DNA of 64,000 nucleotides from Candidatus Thorarchaeota archaeon (GTDB taxonomy: Archaea; Asgardarchaeota; Thorarchaeia; Thorarchaeales; Thorarchaeaceae): positions 62,001 to 126,000 of the forward strand of contig SDNP01000001.1 of NCBI GenBank assembly GCA_004524445.1. Direction: 5' to 3'. The notes under the pieces were generated by a model that worked only from the letters and a program-made list of their open reading frames with translations, was not told the DNA's origin and did not search any database. The translations under genes were made by a program, and so were the position numbers. Of the stretch, positions 1-9,268 are shown piece by piece. Numbering within the stretch: position 1 is the stretch's first letter; each line of letters begins with the position of its first letter.

Positions 1-324
1 TATTGTACTACTTGTTACACCTGTACCGACCGATGTCCGCAGGATGTGACGCCTACTGAGGTTATCAAGGCGATTCGCAATATCGCTGTAGCTGAGGGTC
101 ACATGCTCGAACCACATCAGAAAGTCGCTCAAAAAGTCCTAGAGTCCGGTCATGCGGTACCCCTAGATAAAGACAGTTGGGCAAAATTACGAGAAAATGT
201 TGGCCTACCAAGTAGACCTCCGAATGCCAGTACTCATCCTGAAGCCATTGAGGAGGTTCAGAAACTAGCTAAGAAGACGGGATTTGATATTCTCGTAGAA
301 GATAAACCAGAGGATGAAGAGTGA
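1..324 (+). CDS. hdrC: Heterodisulfide reductase subunit C (HdrC), 5' end outside window
   Basis: The frame is open to the left edge, so only the C-terminal part is present. It begins in the second 4Fe-4S motif (CTTCYTCTDRCP) and continues with the helical tail typical of HdrC (PTEVIKAIRNIA). HdrC carries two 4Fe-4S clusters that pass electrons from HdrA to the HdrB active site in the cytoplasm. The stop at 322-324 is followed within a few bases by HdrB, the usual hdrCB order. The first cluster motif and the N-terminus lie outside the window, so completeness cannot be judged. The internal ATG at 46 is not the real start, because the cluster motif lies upstream of it in frame. Confidence 0.9.
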   Translation, partial: YCTTCYTCTDRCPQDVTPTEVIKAIRNIAVAEGHMLEPHQKVAQKVLESGHAVPLDKDSWAKLRENVGLPSRPPNASTHPEAIEEVQKLAKKTGFDILVEDKPEDEE

Positions 325-330
325 TTTTTG

Positions 331-1275
331 ATGGCTAAGAAACCAAAATTCATGCATTTTTTGGGCTGCATAATCCCCCATAGATATCCAAGCATTCAGA
401 AGGCAACGGAGCTGGTCTTTGAGGACTTAGATATGGAACTTCTGGATATGGAGTCAGCCACGTGTTGTCCTGCGCCTGGCGTATTCGGCTCATTCGACAA
501 AGAAACATGGGCAACTATTGCGGCAAGAAATCTTACCATTGCAGAAGAGGCGAACGCTGCCATCACGACTGGTTGCAATGGCTGCTTTGCTAGTCTGTGG
601 GATGCAAACCACGAGTTGAAGCATGATGATGAGCTACGAGCAAAAGTCAACGATAATCTTGCAGTGATTGGGCGTGAATTTAAAGGCACAATCGAAGTGA
701 CCCATTACGTCGATGCGTTGGTAGACACTGCTGGTCTAGAGAAGATCCGAAAGCGAGTGACGAAACCGCTGGAAGGCGTTCGGATGGCACTCCACCCTGG
801 TTGCCATTGGATGCGTCCCAAGGCTGTCAAACAGAAGGACGATTCGGAACGACCACACATCTTCCGAGAGCTCTGCGAAACGACTGGCGCCACGTATGTG
901 CCATATAAAGATGAACTCATGTGTTGTGGTGCAGGTGGAGCAGTTAGGACTGCTGATATAGAGGTCGCTCTCGATTTCACGAAGCAGAAGTTCGATAGTA
1001 TTGAAGCGGCTGGAGGTGCTGACCTCATTGTTACACCTTGCCCATTTTGTGAATTGCAACTGGATTTGGGTCAAGTGGAGATTCAGAAGCATTTTGACAT
1101 TGAATACATCTATGATGTGCTTCATGTTACAGAACTACTTGCATTGGCTTTCGGACATGACCCAGATGAGTTTGGTCTAACAACACATCTCCAATATATG
1201 CAGCGAAAGAGTCAACCAAACTGGCAGAAAATTGGATTGCCTGAGATGCTTAAGACCACTGAGTCAGCAGACTAG
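331..1275 (+). CDS. hdrB: Heterodisulfide reductase subunit B (HdrB)
   Basis: HdrB holds the active site that reduces a disulfide using non-cubane 4Fe-4S clusters bound by two CCG domains. Both domains are complete here: FLGC, then TCCPAP, then CNGC in the N-terminal half, and CHWMRP, CCGAGG and CPFC in the C-terminal half. At about 314 residues it is of normal length. The ATG at 331 is preferred; an in-frame TTG lies directly before it at 328. It follows HdrC by a few bases and is surely cotranscribed. A second HdrCB pair occurs at 7840-9234. The natural disulfide substrate cannot be read from sequence; no methyl-CoM reductase genes are seen here, so CoM-S-S-CoB should not be assumed. Confidence 0.93.
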   Translation: MAKKPKFMHFLGCIIPHRYPSIQKATELVFEDLDMELLDMESATCCPAPGVFGSFDKETWATIAARNLTIAEEANAAITTGCNGCFASLWDANHELKHDDELRAKVNDNLAVIGREFKGTIEVTHYVDALVDTAGLEKIRKRVTKPLEGVRMALHPGCHWMRPKAVKQKDDSERPHIFRELCETTGATYVPYKDELMCCGAGGAVRTADIEVALDFTKQKFDSIEAAGGADLIVTPCPFCELQLDLGQVEIQKHFDIEYIYDVLHVTELLALAFGHDPDEFGLTTHLQYMQRKSQPNWQKIGLPEMLKTTESAD

Positions 1276-1374
1276 ATGTTGCCTGCAACTAAACTCACTT
1301 GATATATTACTGTCTAGTTGACTCTTTACAATCTAACCATGTTTTGATAGGGTATGGGCAACAGTATTTGGTGT

Positions 1375-2388
1375 TCAGGGATTCTCGATGAGATGAACTA
1401 TATTTTCACGCCCTTCTTTGAATCGCTTGACCACTCCTCTCTCCTCAAGTCCTGTAAGAATCATACTGACCATGGACTGCGAAAGGTCTAGTTCTTCATA
1501 TATCACTCTTTGTGGACAAGTTCCATCTTTCTTCGCTATTAACCGAAGGATTTGCTCCTCATGTTTGGTTGACCCATTAACGGAATATACCTGCGGCTGA
1601 AAGCTGCGTATGAATTCTGGAATCCTTTGTAGAATCAAAACGGCAGTAGCTCCGCCGAAACCAGCCAGCAACAAGAACAAAGGCCAGTAGACCGAGTCTG
1701 AAGATCCCATCCTTATTGTCACAGGAACACCAAACTTCACAATAAAGACTCTCTCCTGACTAGGAAAAATTCGTTCTATTTTCCATGTGAAACCCATTGA
1801 CGTGCCATCTGTATAGTTTGCATCTGGTTTCGGGAACAGCGGTGTGGTCTGCTCACTGACCAATATGGCATGTCGCCGTAGGGCAAGCAAAAATGTTAGG
1901 TTACGATACTCGTTTACCGGTCTCAGATAGTATATCATCTGATACAGTTCCAGTGTCCCATTATCTCCCAATCCAACATTCTCTTCTAAAACACTGCTGG
2001 AGAGCTCTATTTCAACAATTTTCGACTCTTGTGACTCTATGGGTTGTTGTGTCGTTAATCGAAGGATCGTGTATCTGTCAGCCGGCTGTAATGTTCCTGT
2101 CACATTCTCATTCCCTACCTTCGCAGAGTGAAATACAGCATGTCTTAGGTCAAAGCGAAATTCAAGATTCTGGAGGCTCTCTTCCCTCGTATTTGTGAAA
2201 TTACCTCTTAGCCGAATTAGGCCATCCTCCTCAGCGGACAAATCCACCTCAATCTCAGCATCATTAACTATATTGAATGGTTCAAGAGATTGTGCAGAAG
2301 CACCATGCGAGTACAGGGGAGATGAGAGTGCTAGATGCAGAACTATCACAAAAAAGATCAAGGGTACCTTCTTTGTGGCTTTATCCAT
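1375..2388 (-). CDS. Membrane-anchored winged-helix protein with extracytoplasmic domain
   Basis: A 337-residue protein with an N-terminal signal peptide (about residues 1-32, hydrophobic run after KKVP). A beta-rich extracytoplasmic region of about 200 residues follows, then one transmembrane helix (about 233-254) and a cytoplasmic C-terminal winged helix-turn-helix (about 275-335, EEQILRLIAKKDG then SQSMVSMILTGLEERGVV). The layout is that of a membrane-bound transcription factor sensing something outside the cell; archaeal proteins of this plan are common, but targets are generally unknown. It lies downstream of the acidic surface protein on the same strand, separated by a hairpin terminator. 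The start at ATG 2388 gives an intact signal peptide. Function beyond topology is inference. Confidence 0.75.
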   Translation of the reverse strand: MDKATKKVPLIFFVIVLHLALSSPLYSHGASAQSLEPFNIVNDAEIEVDLSAEEDGLIRLRGNFTNTREESLQNLEFRFDLRHAVFHSAKVGNENVTGTLQPADRYTILRLTTQQPIESQESKIVEIELSSSVLEENVGLGDNGTLELYQMIYYLRPVNEYRNLTFLLALRRHAILVSEQTTPLFPKPDANYTDGTSMGFTWKIERIFPSQERVFIVKFGVPVTIRMGSSDSVYWPLFLLLAGFGGATAVLILQRIPEFIRSFQPQVYSVNGSTKHEEQILRLIAKKDGTCPQRVIYEELDLSQSMVSMILTGLEERGVVKRFKEGRENIVHLIENP

Positions 2389-2434
2389 GTCATATCACAC
2401 TCCATCCATATTCATGTTTTTAGAGAAATAATGC

Positions 2435-2459
2435 AAGGGAGGATGAGTATTCCCCCCTT
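2435..2459 (-). terminator. Stem-loop terminator behind the acidic surface protein gene
   Basis: Read on the minus strand, a 9-bp stem (AAGGGGGGA / TCCTCCCTT, one G-U pair) with a 7-base loop begins seven bases after the stop codon at 2466. AT-rich sequence follows. It separates two minus-strand genes and probably ends most transcription of the upstream one. Confidence 0.5.
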
Positions 2460-2465
2460 CTTACT

Positions 2466-3758
2466 TTATCGTTTACGTATCGCAACTGCCGCTCCTATTA
2501 CTGCAATTACACCAATAATAGAAACCCCCAAAAGAATATTGATAGGCACACCAGTAAAAATATGCGTCGGTCCCGTGATTGGAGATGACTCTTTCAATAA
2601 TTTAAGCGATGGATCATGTACCAAAGTTCCATCATCGAAATAGGGGTATGCTAGGAATAACAATAGAGCCTCGCCTGTAGTGAAGTATGACACCTTAACA
2701 TCCACTGCATTAGTCGTTGCATTTGGCAATTCAATTATTGCCTTATGCAGCCACGTGTAAAACGCCCTTGTTTGGTTGGTAGAATCTTCGACTAGCGAAA
2801 TCGTCTGGACATCGTCAGCCTCCCCATCGCCATCTTCATCCAGATTCTCAAAGATTTCAACAATGTCATCTTCAAACTCCCATTCATCTTCGGACTCAAT
2901 CTCATGTTCTCCATCTTCTTCATGCAGTCGGAACTTGTAATCTGCGTCCTCATCCGAAGCAATGTCTTCTTGAAGGAAGTTAAGCAATGTCACCTTCGAT
3001 GTATTTGATGAGAACGGAAAGTTGCCAATCTCAATGTCTATTTTTAATTCAGTGCCTCCAGTAATCGAATAATTGGCCTGTACTCCCTCGTCATCAGTGA
3101 CAGACCCATTGTAGTCATTTAGGTAAATATGAGCATATAGCTGAACCGTCGTTTCTTCATAGATAGTAAGATCCAATTCCTCTTCATCAAAGTCATCCTC
3201 CTCGTCATCAGCATAAGCCAATGGCTCATCATCTTCCTCATCTTCATCATCATCTTCACCTGCCCCTGGCATCCAATCCTCATACCAATCATCTTCCCAA
3301 TCTTCCCCTGTTAGTCCTCCCTTAGTATAAGATGCGTACACCTCTTCGTGGAATCCCTTGTCATTTGTAATTGCTCCAGTTTGGAGTGTCCATTCAAATG
3401 CCTCTAATGGAATATATGAAAGAGTTTCATTCAATTGATAGGCTCCATCCCCATTGTCGTCCTCAAATTCCACCATCATCGGATATGCCACACGAAATCG
3501 CGCTAAGCTCCCATTTTCGTCAGCAGTGTACCAGTATTGATATGCAGGGAGATTCGGATCTAGCATCACAGTCATCCAACCAGTTTGTATCCAAACCGTA
3601 CCAGACTCATCCCTCTCATACTCAGGTTCGTCCTCTTCATCATAGTCATCATCGCTATCTTCGCCCTCCTCTTGCGCATATGCAGTAGTGATCGATGTGA
3701 ATAGAAGAACGAGTACAGCAACCATCATAATCCGTCTAAACACGCTTGGTCTGGTCAT
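2466..3758 (-). CDS. Secreted, strongly acidic, membrane-anchored surface protein
   Basis: A 430-residue protein with a signal peptide (about 1-29, ending TAYAQ), a long extracellular region very rich in Asp and Glu with several pure acidic runs, and a C-terminal transmembrane helix (about 403-427) ending in the stop-transfer RKR. Several Asn-x-Ser/Thr sequons suggest N-glycosylation. I recognise no family. The composition suggests a cation-binding cell-surface or S-layer-associated protein; that is inference. A TATA-like box is seen on the minus strand at about 3783-3795, giving a very short leader before the ATG at 3758. It sits next to a membrane-bound winged-helix protein, possibly a functional pair. 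Confidence 0.7.
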   Translation of the reverse strand: MTRPSVFRRIMMVAVLVLLFTSITTAYAQEEGEDSDDDYDEEDEPEYERDESGTVWIQTGWMTVMLDPNLPAYQYWYTADENGSLARFRVAYPMMVEFEDDNGDGAYQLNETLSYIPLEAFEWTLQTGAITNDKGFHEEVYASYTKGGLTGEDWEDDWYEDWMPGAGEDDDEDEEDDEPLAYADDEEDDFDEEELDLTIYEETTVQLYAHIYLNDYNGSVTDDEGVQANYSITGGTELKIDIEIGNFPFSSNTSKVTLLNFLQEDIASDEDADYKFRLHEEDGEHEIESEDEWEFEDDIVEIFENLDEDGDGEADDVQTISLVEDSTNQTRAFYTWLHKAIIELPNATTNAVDVKVSYFTTGEALLLFLAYPYFDDGTLVHDPSLKLLKESSPITGPTHIFTGVPINILLGVSIIGVIAVIGAAVAIRKR

Positions 3759-4377
3759 TGTTCATCGAGGTATCTTCTCTCTGTAGATATATAACAAACA
3801 TGAATCAGTAAACCGAAATGAACATAAAAAAAGGCATCATATCGCTTAAAATCTTCTCTAACGACCTATGGTAGTTCAGGATACTTCAATAATCCCATAG
3901 AGCGAAGAACATTCATTTAAATCTCAAGATATTACAAATATCTGGGCTTAGGTTCTAAATGAAGTTTCAATATCTATATCACAAGAAGAAGCCAAATCAG
4001 GAGGAATGCAGTACTCCGGAGTCTATGATGAAGCAGGTTCTGTATCAAAACGAATCTCAATATCGCTCATGTCATCAATCTGTTTGTTGTTCTCCCTCGA
4101 ACGAATCCGCGTCAAATATGCGCGTGTATATAACCGAGCTGCCTTCATACTATCCCTGTATTATCTGGGCAATATATAACTCCCACAGTTTTTTGCTAAT
4201 CATACAAGAGTGTTTCGCGCCATTCATTGTCGAATAATCGAGTCTCCCTTTTCTTTCGTGACCAGTTGGCTCATCTGTGGAGGCATTATATCATCGACCG
4301 AATCTACGCGCAATGACAAACATTTTATCATACAGGTAGAGCTTGCCTCGCCTAACAGCCATGGAGTGAAATCAGGA
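3759..4377. other. Intergenic divergent promoter region without a convincing gene
   Basis: About 620 bp between the acidic surface protein and the hdrA operon. It holds a minus-strand TATA near 3783-3795, two plus-strand TATA-like elements (GTGTATATAACC at 4124-4135 and AATATATAAC at 4171-4180) and a 10-bp palindrome ACTCCGGAGT at 4013-4022. Open frames here have poor protein-like composition. The HdrA frame stays open upstream to about 4210, but that extension would begin only about 30 bases after the second TATA box and shows no FAD-domain similarity. Confidence 0.5.
4124..4135 (+). promoter_or_regulatory. TATA-like promoter element of the hdrA-hdrC-hdrB operon
   Basis: GTGTATATAACC fits the archaeal TATA consensus and is preceded by a GC-containing stretch that could serve as BRE. 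A second similar element lies 47 bp downstream at 4171-4180. Either would leave a leader of about 170-230 nt before the chosen HdrA start at 4378. Confidence 0.4.
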
Positions 4378-7300
4378 ATGACAAAGGCTGAACATAAGCC
4401 AGTAGTGATAGTCGGTGCAGGTATCGCAGGAATGCGTTCTGCGCTGGATTTGGCAGATATGGGTGCGAAAGTGTACCTTGTTGAGAAGAAGCCTTCTATT
4501 GGTGGGCATATGTCTCAACTGGACAAAACCTTTCCCACTTTAGATTGCGCCATGTGTATTCAGGGCCCTTGGATGGTTGACTGTTCTCGGCATCCAAATA
4601 TTGAGATTCTAGCATATTCGGAAGTCACCAATGTGACGGGTAAGAAGGGCAATTTCACCGTAGAGGTGCTCAAGCATACACGGCGCGTGGATCCTGAGAA
4701 ATGCACTGGCTGTGGAGATTGCCAGCGAGTGTGCCCAATCGAGGTTCCAAATGAATACGATGAGGGCCTCAAGATGCGAAAGGCTTCATACATTCCGTTT
4801 CCCCAAGCAGTGCCTAACATAGCAACAATTGACATAGAAAATTGTATTCAGTGTATGACTTGTGCGAAGTCGTGCAAGGCCGAGGCCATTAATTTCGCAA
4901 TTGAAGATGAAACTGTTGAGATTAATGCTGGCACAATAATTCTTGCCACTGGATATGAGCTTCTTGATCCTTCCTCAGTTCCGGAATATGGTTTCGGAAG
5001 GATTCCAAACGTTGTGAGTGCTCTTGAGTATGAGCGGATGGTATCTGCAAGTGGTCCTACTGAAGGAGTTGTCATGCGCCCCTCAGATAGCAAAGAGCCT
5101 CACCGCATTGCATTCATTCAATGTGTCGGTTCTCGAGATGTAAATCATTGTGCATATTGTTCGAAGATATGCTGCACCTATGCAACAAAAGAGGCAATCA
5201 TAACCAAAGAACATGCACCGGAAACTCAAATCGATATTTTGTACAATGACATGCGCGCCTTCGGAAAGGGCTTTGAGGAATTCCTCGTTCGGGGCGAAGA
5301 AGAATACGAGGTCAACTACGTGAAAGGTCTGCCCAGTGAGGTTCATGAAGACCCGTCTACAGGTGACCTGTTGGTACGACACAGCAATCAGAGTGGCCAT
5401 GAGGTTCTAGAAGACCGATATGATTTGGTGGTCTTATGTCCTGCAATGGTGCCTTCCCACGACACAGCAATTTATGAACAGCTGGGAATCGATGTGGATG
5501 AATACGGATTCCTGCACAACTCTGGCAACCAGTTAGAGAGTTCCTCTTCTGGAATTCCAGGTGTTCATATATGCGGAGCCTGTGAATCACCAAAAGATAT
5601 CCCTGACTCAGTGGCACAAGGCAGTGCTGCTGCAGCGCTTGCGGCATTGGACATTTCTATTCCATCGCCTGACGAAACCGAGGCAATAACGGAAGATGAC
5701 CTTGTGTTGATGGCATCAGAACCCAGAATTGGAATCTTTGTCTGCTCTTGCGGCGTCAATATTGCTGGGACAGTTGATGTTGAACAGGTCACAGAATATG
5801 CAAGCAAGTTGCCCGATGTTGTACATGCTGAGAATCTCTTATACTCCTGTTCTTCAGACGCTCAGGAGGTCATCAAAGAAGCAATCAAAGAAAATAATCT
5901 GAATAGAGTAATTGTTGCCTCCTGCACACCACGAACCCATGAACCGCTTTTCCGAGCAACCATCGAAGAGGCTGGTCTCAATAAATACCTGTTTGAACTT
6001 GCCAATATTCGTGAACATTGTTCTTGGGTACATCAAAATACTAAGGATGAGGCAACATCGAAGGCGATGGATTTAGTGAGAATGGCAGCCGCACGCTCGA
6101 AACTATTAGAGCCCCAAGAAGAGGCAATCACACAAATAGAGCCAGCAGCATTAGTCATCGGAGCGGGCGTAGCCGGCATGGCAGCAGCAGATGCCATTGC
6201 ATGCAAAGGATATCAAGTGTACCTTGTGGAAAAGGAAGACAAGGTTGGGGGCTTTCTGAACGAACTTCACACTGTGAACTTTGATAATAGACCCACGTCG
6301 GAAATAATATCTGAGTACAGGGAAAAAATCAACGACCATTCAAACATCGATTTGATGTTGAATTCCGAGGTGGTGGATGCTAAGGGTTCTATAGGTGATT
6401 TCGACGTCACAATTCGTCAGGATGAAGAAGAACAGGAATTGAAAGTTGGTGTTGTCATTGTTGCAACGGGTGCGGTCGCGCTTGAAGAGGAAGGTCTCTA
6501 TGGTTACAAGCAGCTTCCCGAAGTAATGACTATGCCAGAGTTCAATAGACGCATCGTAGAGAAAGATGGCTTACAAGATGGGGAGACATTCGCAGTCATA
6601 CATTGTGCAGGTTCTAGAGAAGACCAGAGCTTGGAGGGTTCACGAACTTGGTGCTCAAGTATTTGCTGCACAGTTGCACTGGAACATTCCCTCGAATTAC
6701 TTGAGGCATATCCAAACTCCCGTGTATTCCATCTTTATCGCGATATTAGGGTATTCTACTCAGCTGAAGACAAGTACCGAGAAGCTAGAAAGAAGGGAGT
6801 AGTCTTTGTGCGATTTGATCAAGACAGCCCCCCTGAAGTAAAGGATGGAAAGAACAAGGAATTGCAGGTATCTGTGAAGGATCAAATCCTCGGTGCTGTT
6901 CTAAATCTCAATGTCGACCATGTTGTCTTAGCGACGGCTACTGTCCCACGAGAAGGCAACAAAGGGCTCTCGGAGGCATTCAAGATTCCAATGAATCTGT
7001 CTGGATTCTTTATGGAGGCGCACCCGAAGCTTAGACCTATAGACTTCCAAACGGATGGTGTCTATGTTGCAGGTTCTGCTACAGCACCAAAGGGAATAGC
7101 AGAATCAGTAGCTCAAGGTCGTGGTGCTGCAGCCAGAGCACTTACTCCTCTCATTCGGGGAATACGGAAGGCAGAAGCCATAGTGTCAGTAGTTGACCCT
7201 GAGGTTTGTGTGGGTTGTGGAACCTGTGAAATCAATTGTTCATATAATGCCATCGAGGTAATACCTGGTGATGGTGGTCATGATTATGCAGAGAGTAATC

Positions 7301-7836
7301 CCGTTCTCTGTCAGGGCTGCGGGAAATGTGCTGCAGGATGTCCTGCGGGCGCAATAACCATGAAACACTTCACGGACGATCAAATACTTGCCCAAATTCG
7401 TACCGCCTTGAAAGATGTTCCACCGACCGAACCCAGGATTCTCACTGTCATGTGTAACTGGTGTACCTATGCAGGTGCTGACCAAGCGGGTGTTTCAAGA
7501 CTACAACAACCAACCACTGTTCGCGATATTCGTGTCATGTGTACTGGTCGTGTGAGCGTCCCTCATATCTTGGAGGCATTTCGGCAGGGAGCCGATATGG
7601 TCTGGATTTCGGGTTGCCATATTGGTGATTGTCACTACGTGGACGGTAACATAGCATTTGAACGAAGATATGCAATCGCCAAGAAAATTATTGAGAAAGC
7701 TGGACTCGAACCCGAGCGACTCCAATTCACACATATCAGCGCTAGCGAGGGTGCCGTATGGGCTGAGAAGGTAAAGGAGTTCACTGAATTAGTTGAAAAG
7801 CTAGGACCAAGTCCGCTAAGACAAGGGGGGCGATAG
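4378..7836 (+). CDS. hdrA: Double HdrA fused to MvhD (FAD/iron-sulfur electron-bifurcating subunit)
   Basis: With the ATG at 4378 this is 1152 residues, against about 650 for a single HdrA. The first HdrA half has a Rossmann FAD motif (VGAGIAGM, about 12-19), the HdrA cysteine cluster (LDCAMC, about 55-60) and two ferredoxin motifs (CTGCGDCQRVCP; CIQCMTCAKSC). A second FAD half begins near 590 (VIGAGVAGMAA) but lacks the extra cysteine cluster. Two more 4Fe-4S motifs follow near 944 (CVGCGTCEINC) and 979 (CQGCGKCAAGCP). The last 130 residues are an MvhD [2Fe-2S] domain (CNWCTYAG, ISGCHIGDC). HdrA carries the bifurcating flavin and MvhD normally links to a hydrogenase or formate dehydrogenase. 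HdrC follows after 3 bp. The longer upstream frame is rejected as promoter and leader. Confidence 0.93.
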   Translation: MTKAEHKPVVIVGAGIAGMRSALDLADMGAKVYLVEKKPSIGGHMSQLDKTFPTLDCAMCIQGPWMVDCSRHPNIEILAYSEVTNVTGKKGNFTVEVLKHTRRVDPEKCTGCGDCQRVCPIEVPNEYDEGLKMRKASYIPFPQAVPNIATIDIENCIQCMTCAKSCKAEAINFAIEDETVEINAGTIILATGYELLDPSSVPEYGFGRIPNVVSALEYERMVSASGPTEGVVMRPSDSKEPHRIAFIQCVGSRDVNHCAYCSKICCTYATKEAIITKEHAPETQIDILYNDMRAFGKGFEEFLVRGEEEYEVNYVKGLPSEVHEDPSTGDLLVRHSNQSGHEVLEDRYDLVVLCPAMVPSHDTAIYEQLGIDVDEYGFLHNSGNQLESSSSGIPGVHICGACESPKDIPDSVAQGSAAAALAALDISIPSPDETEAITEDDLVLMASEPRIGIFVCSCGVNIAGTVDVEQVTEYASKLPDVVHAENLLYSCSSDAQEVIKEAIKENNLNRVIVASCTPRTHEPLFRATIEEAGLNKYLFELANIREHCSWVHQNTKDEATSKAMDLVRMAAARSKLLEPQEEAITQIEPAALVIGAGVAGMAAADAIACKGYQVYLVEKEDKVGGFLNELHTVNFDNRPTSEIISEYREKINDHSNIDLMLNSEVVDAKGSIGDFDVTIRQDEEEQELKVGVVIVATGAVALEEEGLYGYKQLPEVMTMPEFNRRIVEKDGLQDGETFAVIHCAGSREDQSLEGSRTWCSSICCTVALEHSLELLEAYPNSRVFHLYRDIRVFYSAEDKYREARKKGVVFVRFDQDSPPEVKDGKNKELQVSVKDQILGAVLNLNVDHVVLATATVPREGNKGLSEAFKIPMNLSGFFMEAHPKLRPIDFQTDGVYVAGSATAPKGIAESVAQGRGAAARALTPLIRGIRKAEAIVSVVDPEVCVGCGTCEINCSYNAIEVIPGDGGHDYAESNPVLCQGCGKCAAGCPAGAITMKHFTDDQILAQIRTALKDVPPTEPRILTVMCNWCTYAGADQAGVSRLQQPTTVRDIRVMCTGRVSVPHILEAFRQGADMVWISGCHIGDCHYVDGNIAFERRYAIAKKIIEKAGLEPERLQFTHISASEGAVWAEKVKEFTELVEKLGPSPLRQGGR

Positions 7837-7839
7837 CAA

Positions 7840-8358
7840 ATGGCTGACAGTTGGGGCTCACTGGATAGTTTTGAAGGGAAAGAATTCAACACATTGGATC
7901 CTGAATTCACGAAAAAGGTGACCAAACTTATTGGTGGTCAGGATCTCACGACCTGTTTTCAGTGTTCGAAATGCAGTGCAGGATGTCCCGTAAGTGACAA
8001 AGTCAATATCCAGATCCATGAAGTCATGCGGATGCTCCTGTTCGGATTGAAAGAGGTTCTTGATTCCGATATGGTTTGGCTGTGTACAACTTGTTACCAG
8101 TGTCAAGAGCGGTGCCCACAAGGCATCGATATAACAGATATTCTCTTTGGATTGAAGAATATGGCATTCAGAAAAGGTATTCGGCCGCAGGGGTATGCCT
8201 CGGCAAGACAGAATCTCTATGATAATGGCAAACTCTATGCACCCACCGACTGGGAACGAGAGGATCTCGAACTAGATCCTGTACCCGAATTTGATATCAA
8301 TGATACCAAGAAGTTGTTCGATAAGAATAAGCTTCTCTCACTTGAGGAGGAAGAGTAA
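7840..8358 (+). CDS. hdrC: Heterodisulfide reductase subunit C (HdrC)
   Basis: A 172-residue soluble iron-sulfur protein with the two classical motifs CFQCSKCSAGCP (about 45-56) and CTTCYQCQERCP (about 85-96). It ferries electrons between the HdrA flavin/ferredoxin domains and HdrB. The start ATG lies 3 bp after the HdrA stop, behind a G-rich ribosome-binding stretch (GGGGGGCG). HdrB follows directly with no spacer, so the three genes form one operon. Length and motifs are normal. Confidence 0.93.
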   Translation: MADSWGSLDSFEGKEFNTLDPEFTKKVTKLIGGQDLTTCFQCSKCSAGCPVSDKVNIQIHEVMRMLLFGLKEVLDSDMVWLCTTCYQCQERCPQGIDITDILFGLKNMAFRKGIRPQGYASARQNLYDNGKLYAPTDWEREDLELDPVPEFDINDTKKLFDKNKLLSLEEEE

Positions 8359-9234
8359 TTGACCCAGCAATACGAAGTGTTTCTAGGTTGTGCAATCCCG
8401 AATCGTTTCAATAATTATGAGAGTTCAATGCGTTTAGTTGCCAAAGAGCTGGATATAGAGCTCCTAGACTTTGATGGCGCATCATGTTGCGGCACTGTTG
8501 TGCTCAAATCTATAGATGAGAACAATTGGCTTGGCCTATCAGGGAGAAACATAGCTCTCGCAGAGAATCGTAATCATGACATCGTAACGCCGTGCAACGG
8601 ATGCTACGGATCTCTAAGAGATGTGGATCATCTGCTTCATGAAGATGAATCCTATAGGGAATTCCTCAATGAAACTTTGTCTGAGGTTGGATTGGAATAT
8701 AAGGGGAGTTCTAAGATTCTCCATTTTGTGGAAGTTCTTTATGAACTGAAAGACACGATTAGAGAAAAAATTGTACACCGCCTCGATGGTCTTAGAGTGG
8801 CATTTCATCCTGGGTGTCATCTTATACGACCATCTACCGTAGCGGGTTTTGATGACCCAGAACTTCCTAGAAAGGTGGACGAGCTAATTGAGCTCACAGG
8901 AGCAAAGAGCGTTCCTTGGAACCTCAAGCTTCGATGTTGTGGGTCGCCATTACTGATTGCAAGTGAACAAGTTGCAACAGATATATTGAGAGAAAAGATG
9001 CAGTCTGCGATAGAAGCAGGAGCCAACTGTGTTGTAACAAATTGTCCCGCCTGCCATACACAATTTGATGTGCAGGTTCTGGGCCTTAAGAATGATGAAG
9101 GTGAGTCCTTAGAGCTTCCAGCATTGTTTGTAACGCAAGTACTTGGTGCCGCAATGGGTCTGGATTCAGAACTGCTTGGATTTGATCTGAATAGAGTACC
9201 CCTTGACGACATCAGTAATATTCTAGGAATATGA
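8359..9234 (+). CDS. hdrB: Heterodisulfide reductase subunit B (HdrB)
   Basis: At 291 residues this is a complete HdrB with two CCG domains: FLGC, ASCCGTV and CNGC in the first half, CHLIRP, RCCGSP and CPAC in the second. The predicted start is TTG 8359, immediately after the HdrC stop, with GAGGAGGAAGAG upstream as a strong ribosome-binding site. Together with the double HdrA-MvhD and HdrC this forms a complete soluble Hdr complex. It is clearly diverged from the HdrB at 331-1275, so the two probably belong to different complexes or handle different disulfides. Confidence 0.93.
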   Translation: MTQQYEVFLGCAIPNRFNNYESSMRLVAKELDIELLDFDGASCCGTVVLKSIDENNWLGLSGRNIALAENRNHDIVTPCNGCYGSLRDVDHLLHEDESYREFLNETLSEVGLEYKGSSKILHFVEVLYELKDTIREKIVHRLDGLRVAFHPGCHLIRPSTVAGFDDPELPRKVDELIELTGAKSVPWNLKLRCCGSPLLIASEQVATDILREKMQSAIEAGANCVVTNCPACHTQFDVQVLGLKNDEGESLELPALFVTQVLGAAMGLDSELLGFDLNRVPLDDISNILGI

Positions 9235-9268
9235 TTGTAGTAACTCGGCTTCATAGGGGGCATGAATA

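Noticed and set aside
3959..4237. Open frame upstream of hdrA
   Set aside because: Composition is not protein-like (low complexity, many Ser/Cys/Tyr), it spans both TATA elements of the hdrA promoter and has no ribosome site.
4210..4377. N-terminal extension of the first HdrA
   Set aside because: The extra 56 residues precede the usual HdrA start, show no similarity to the family and overlap the promoter/leader.
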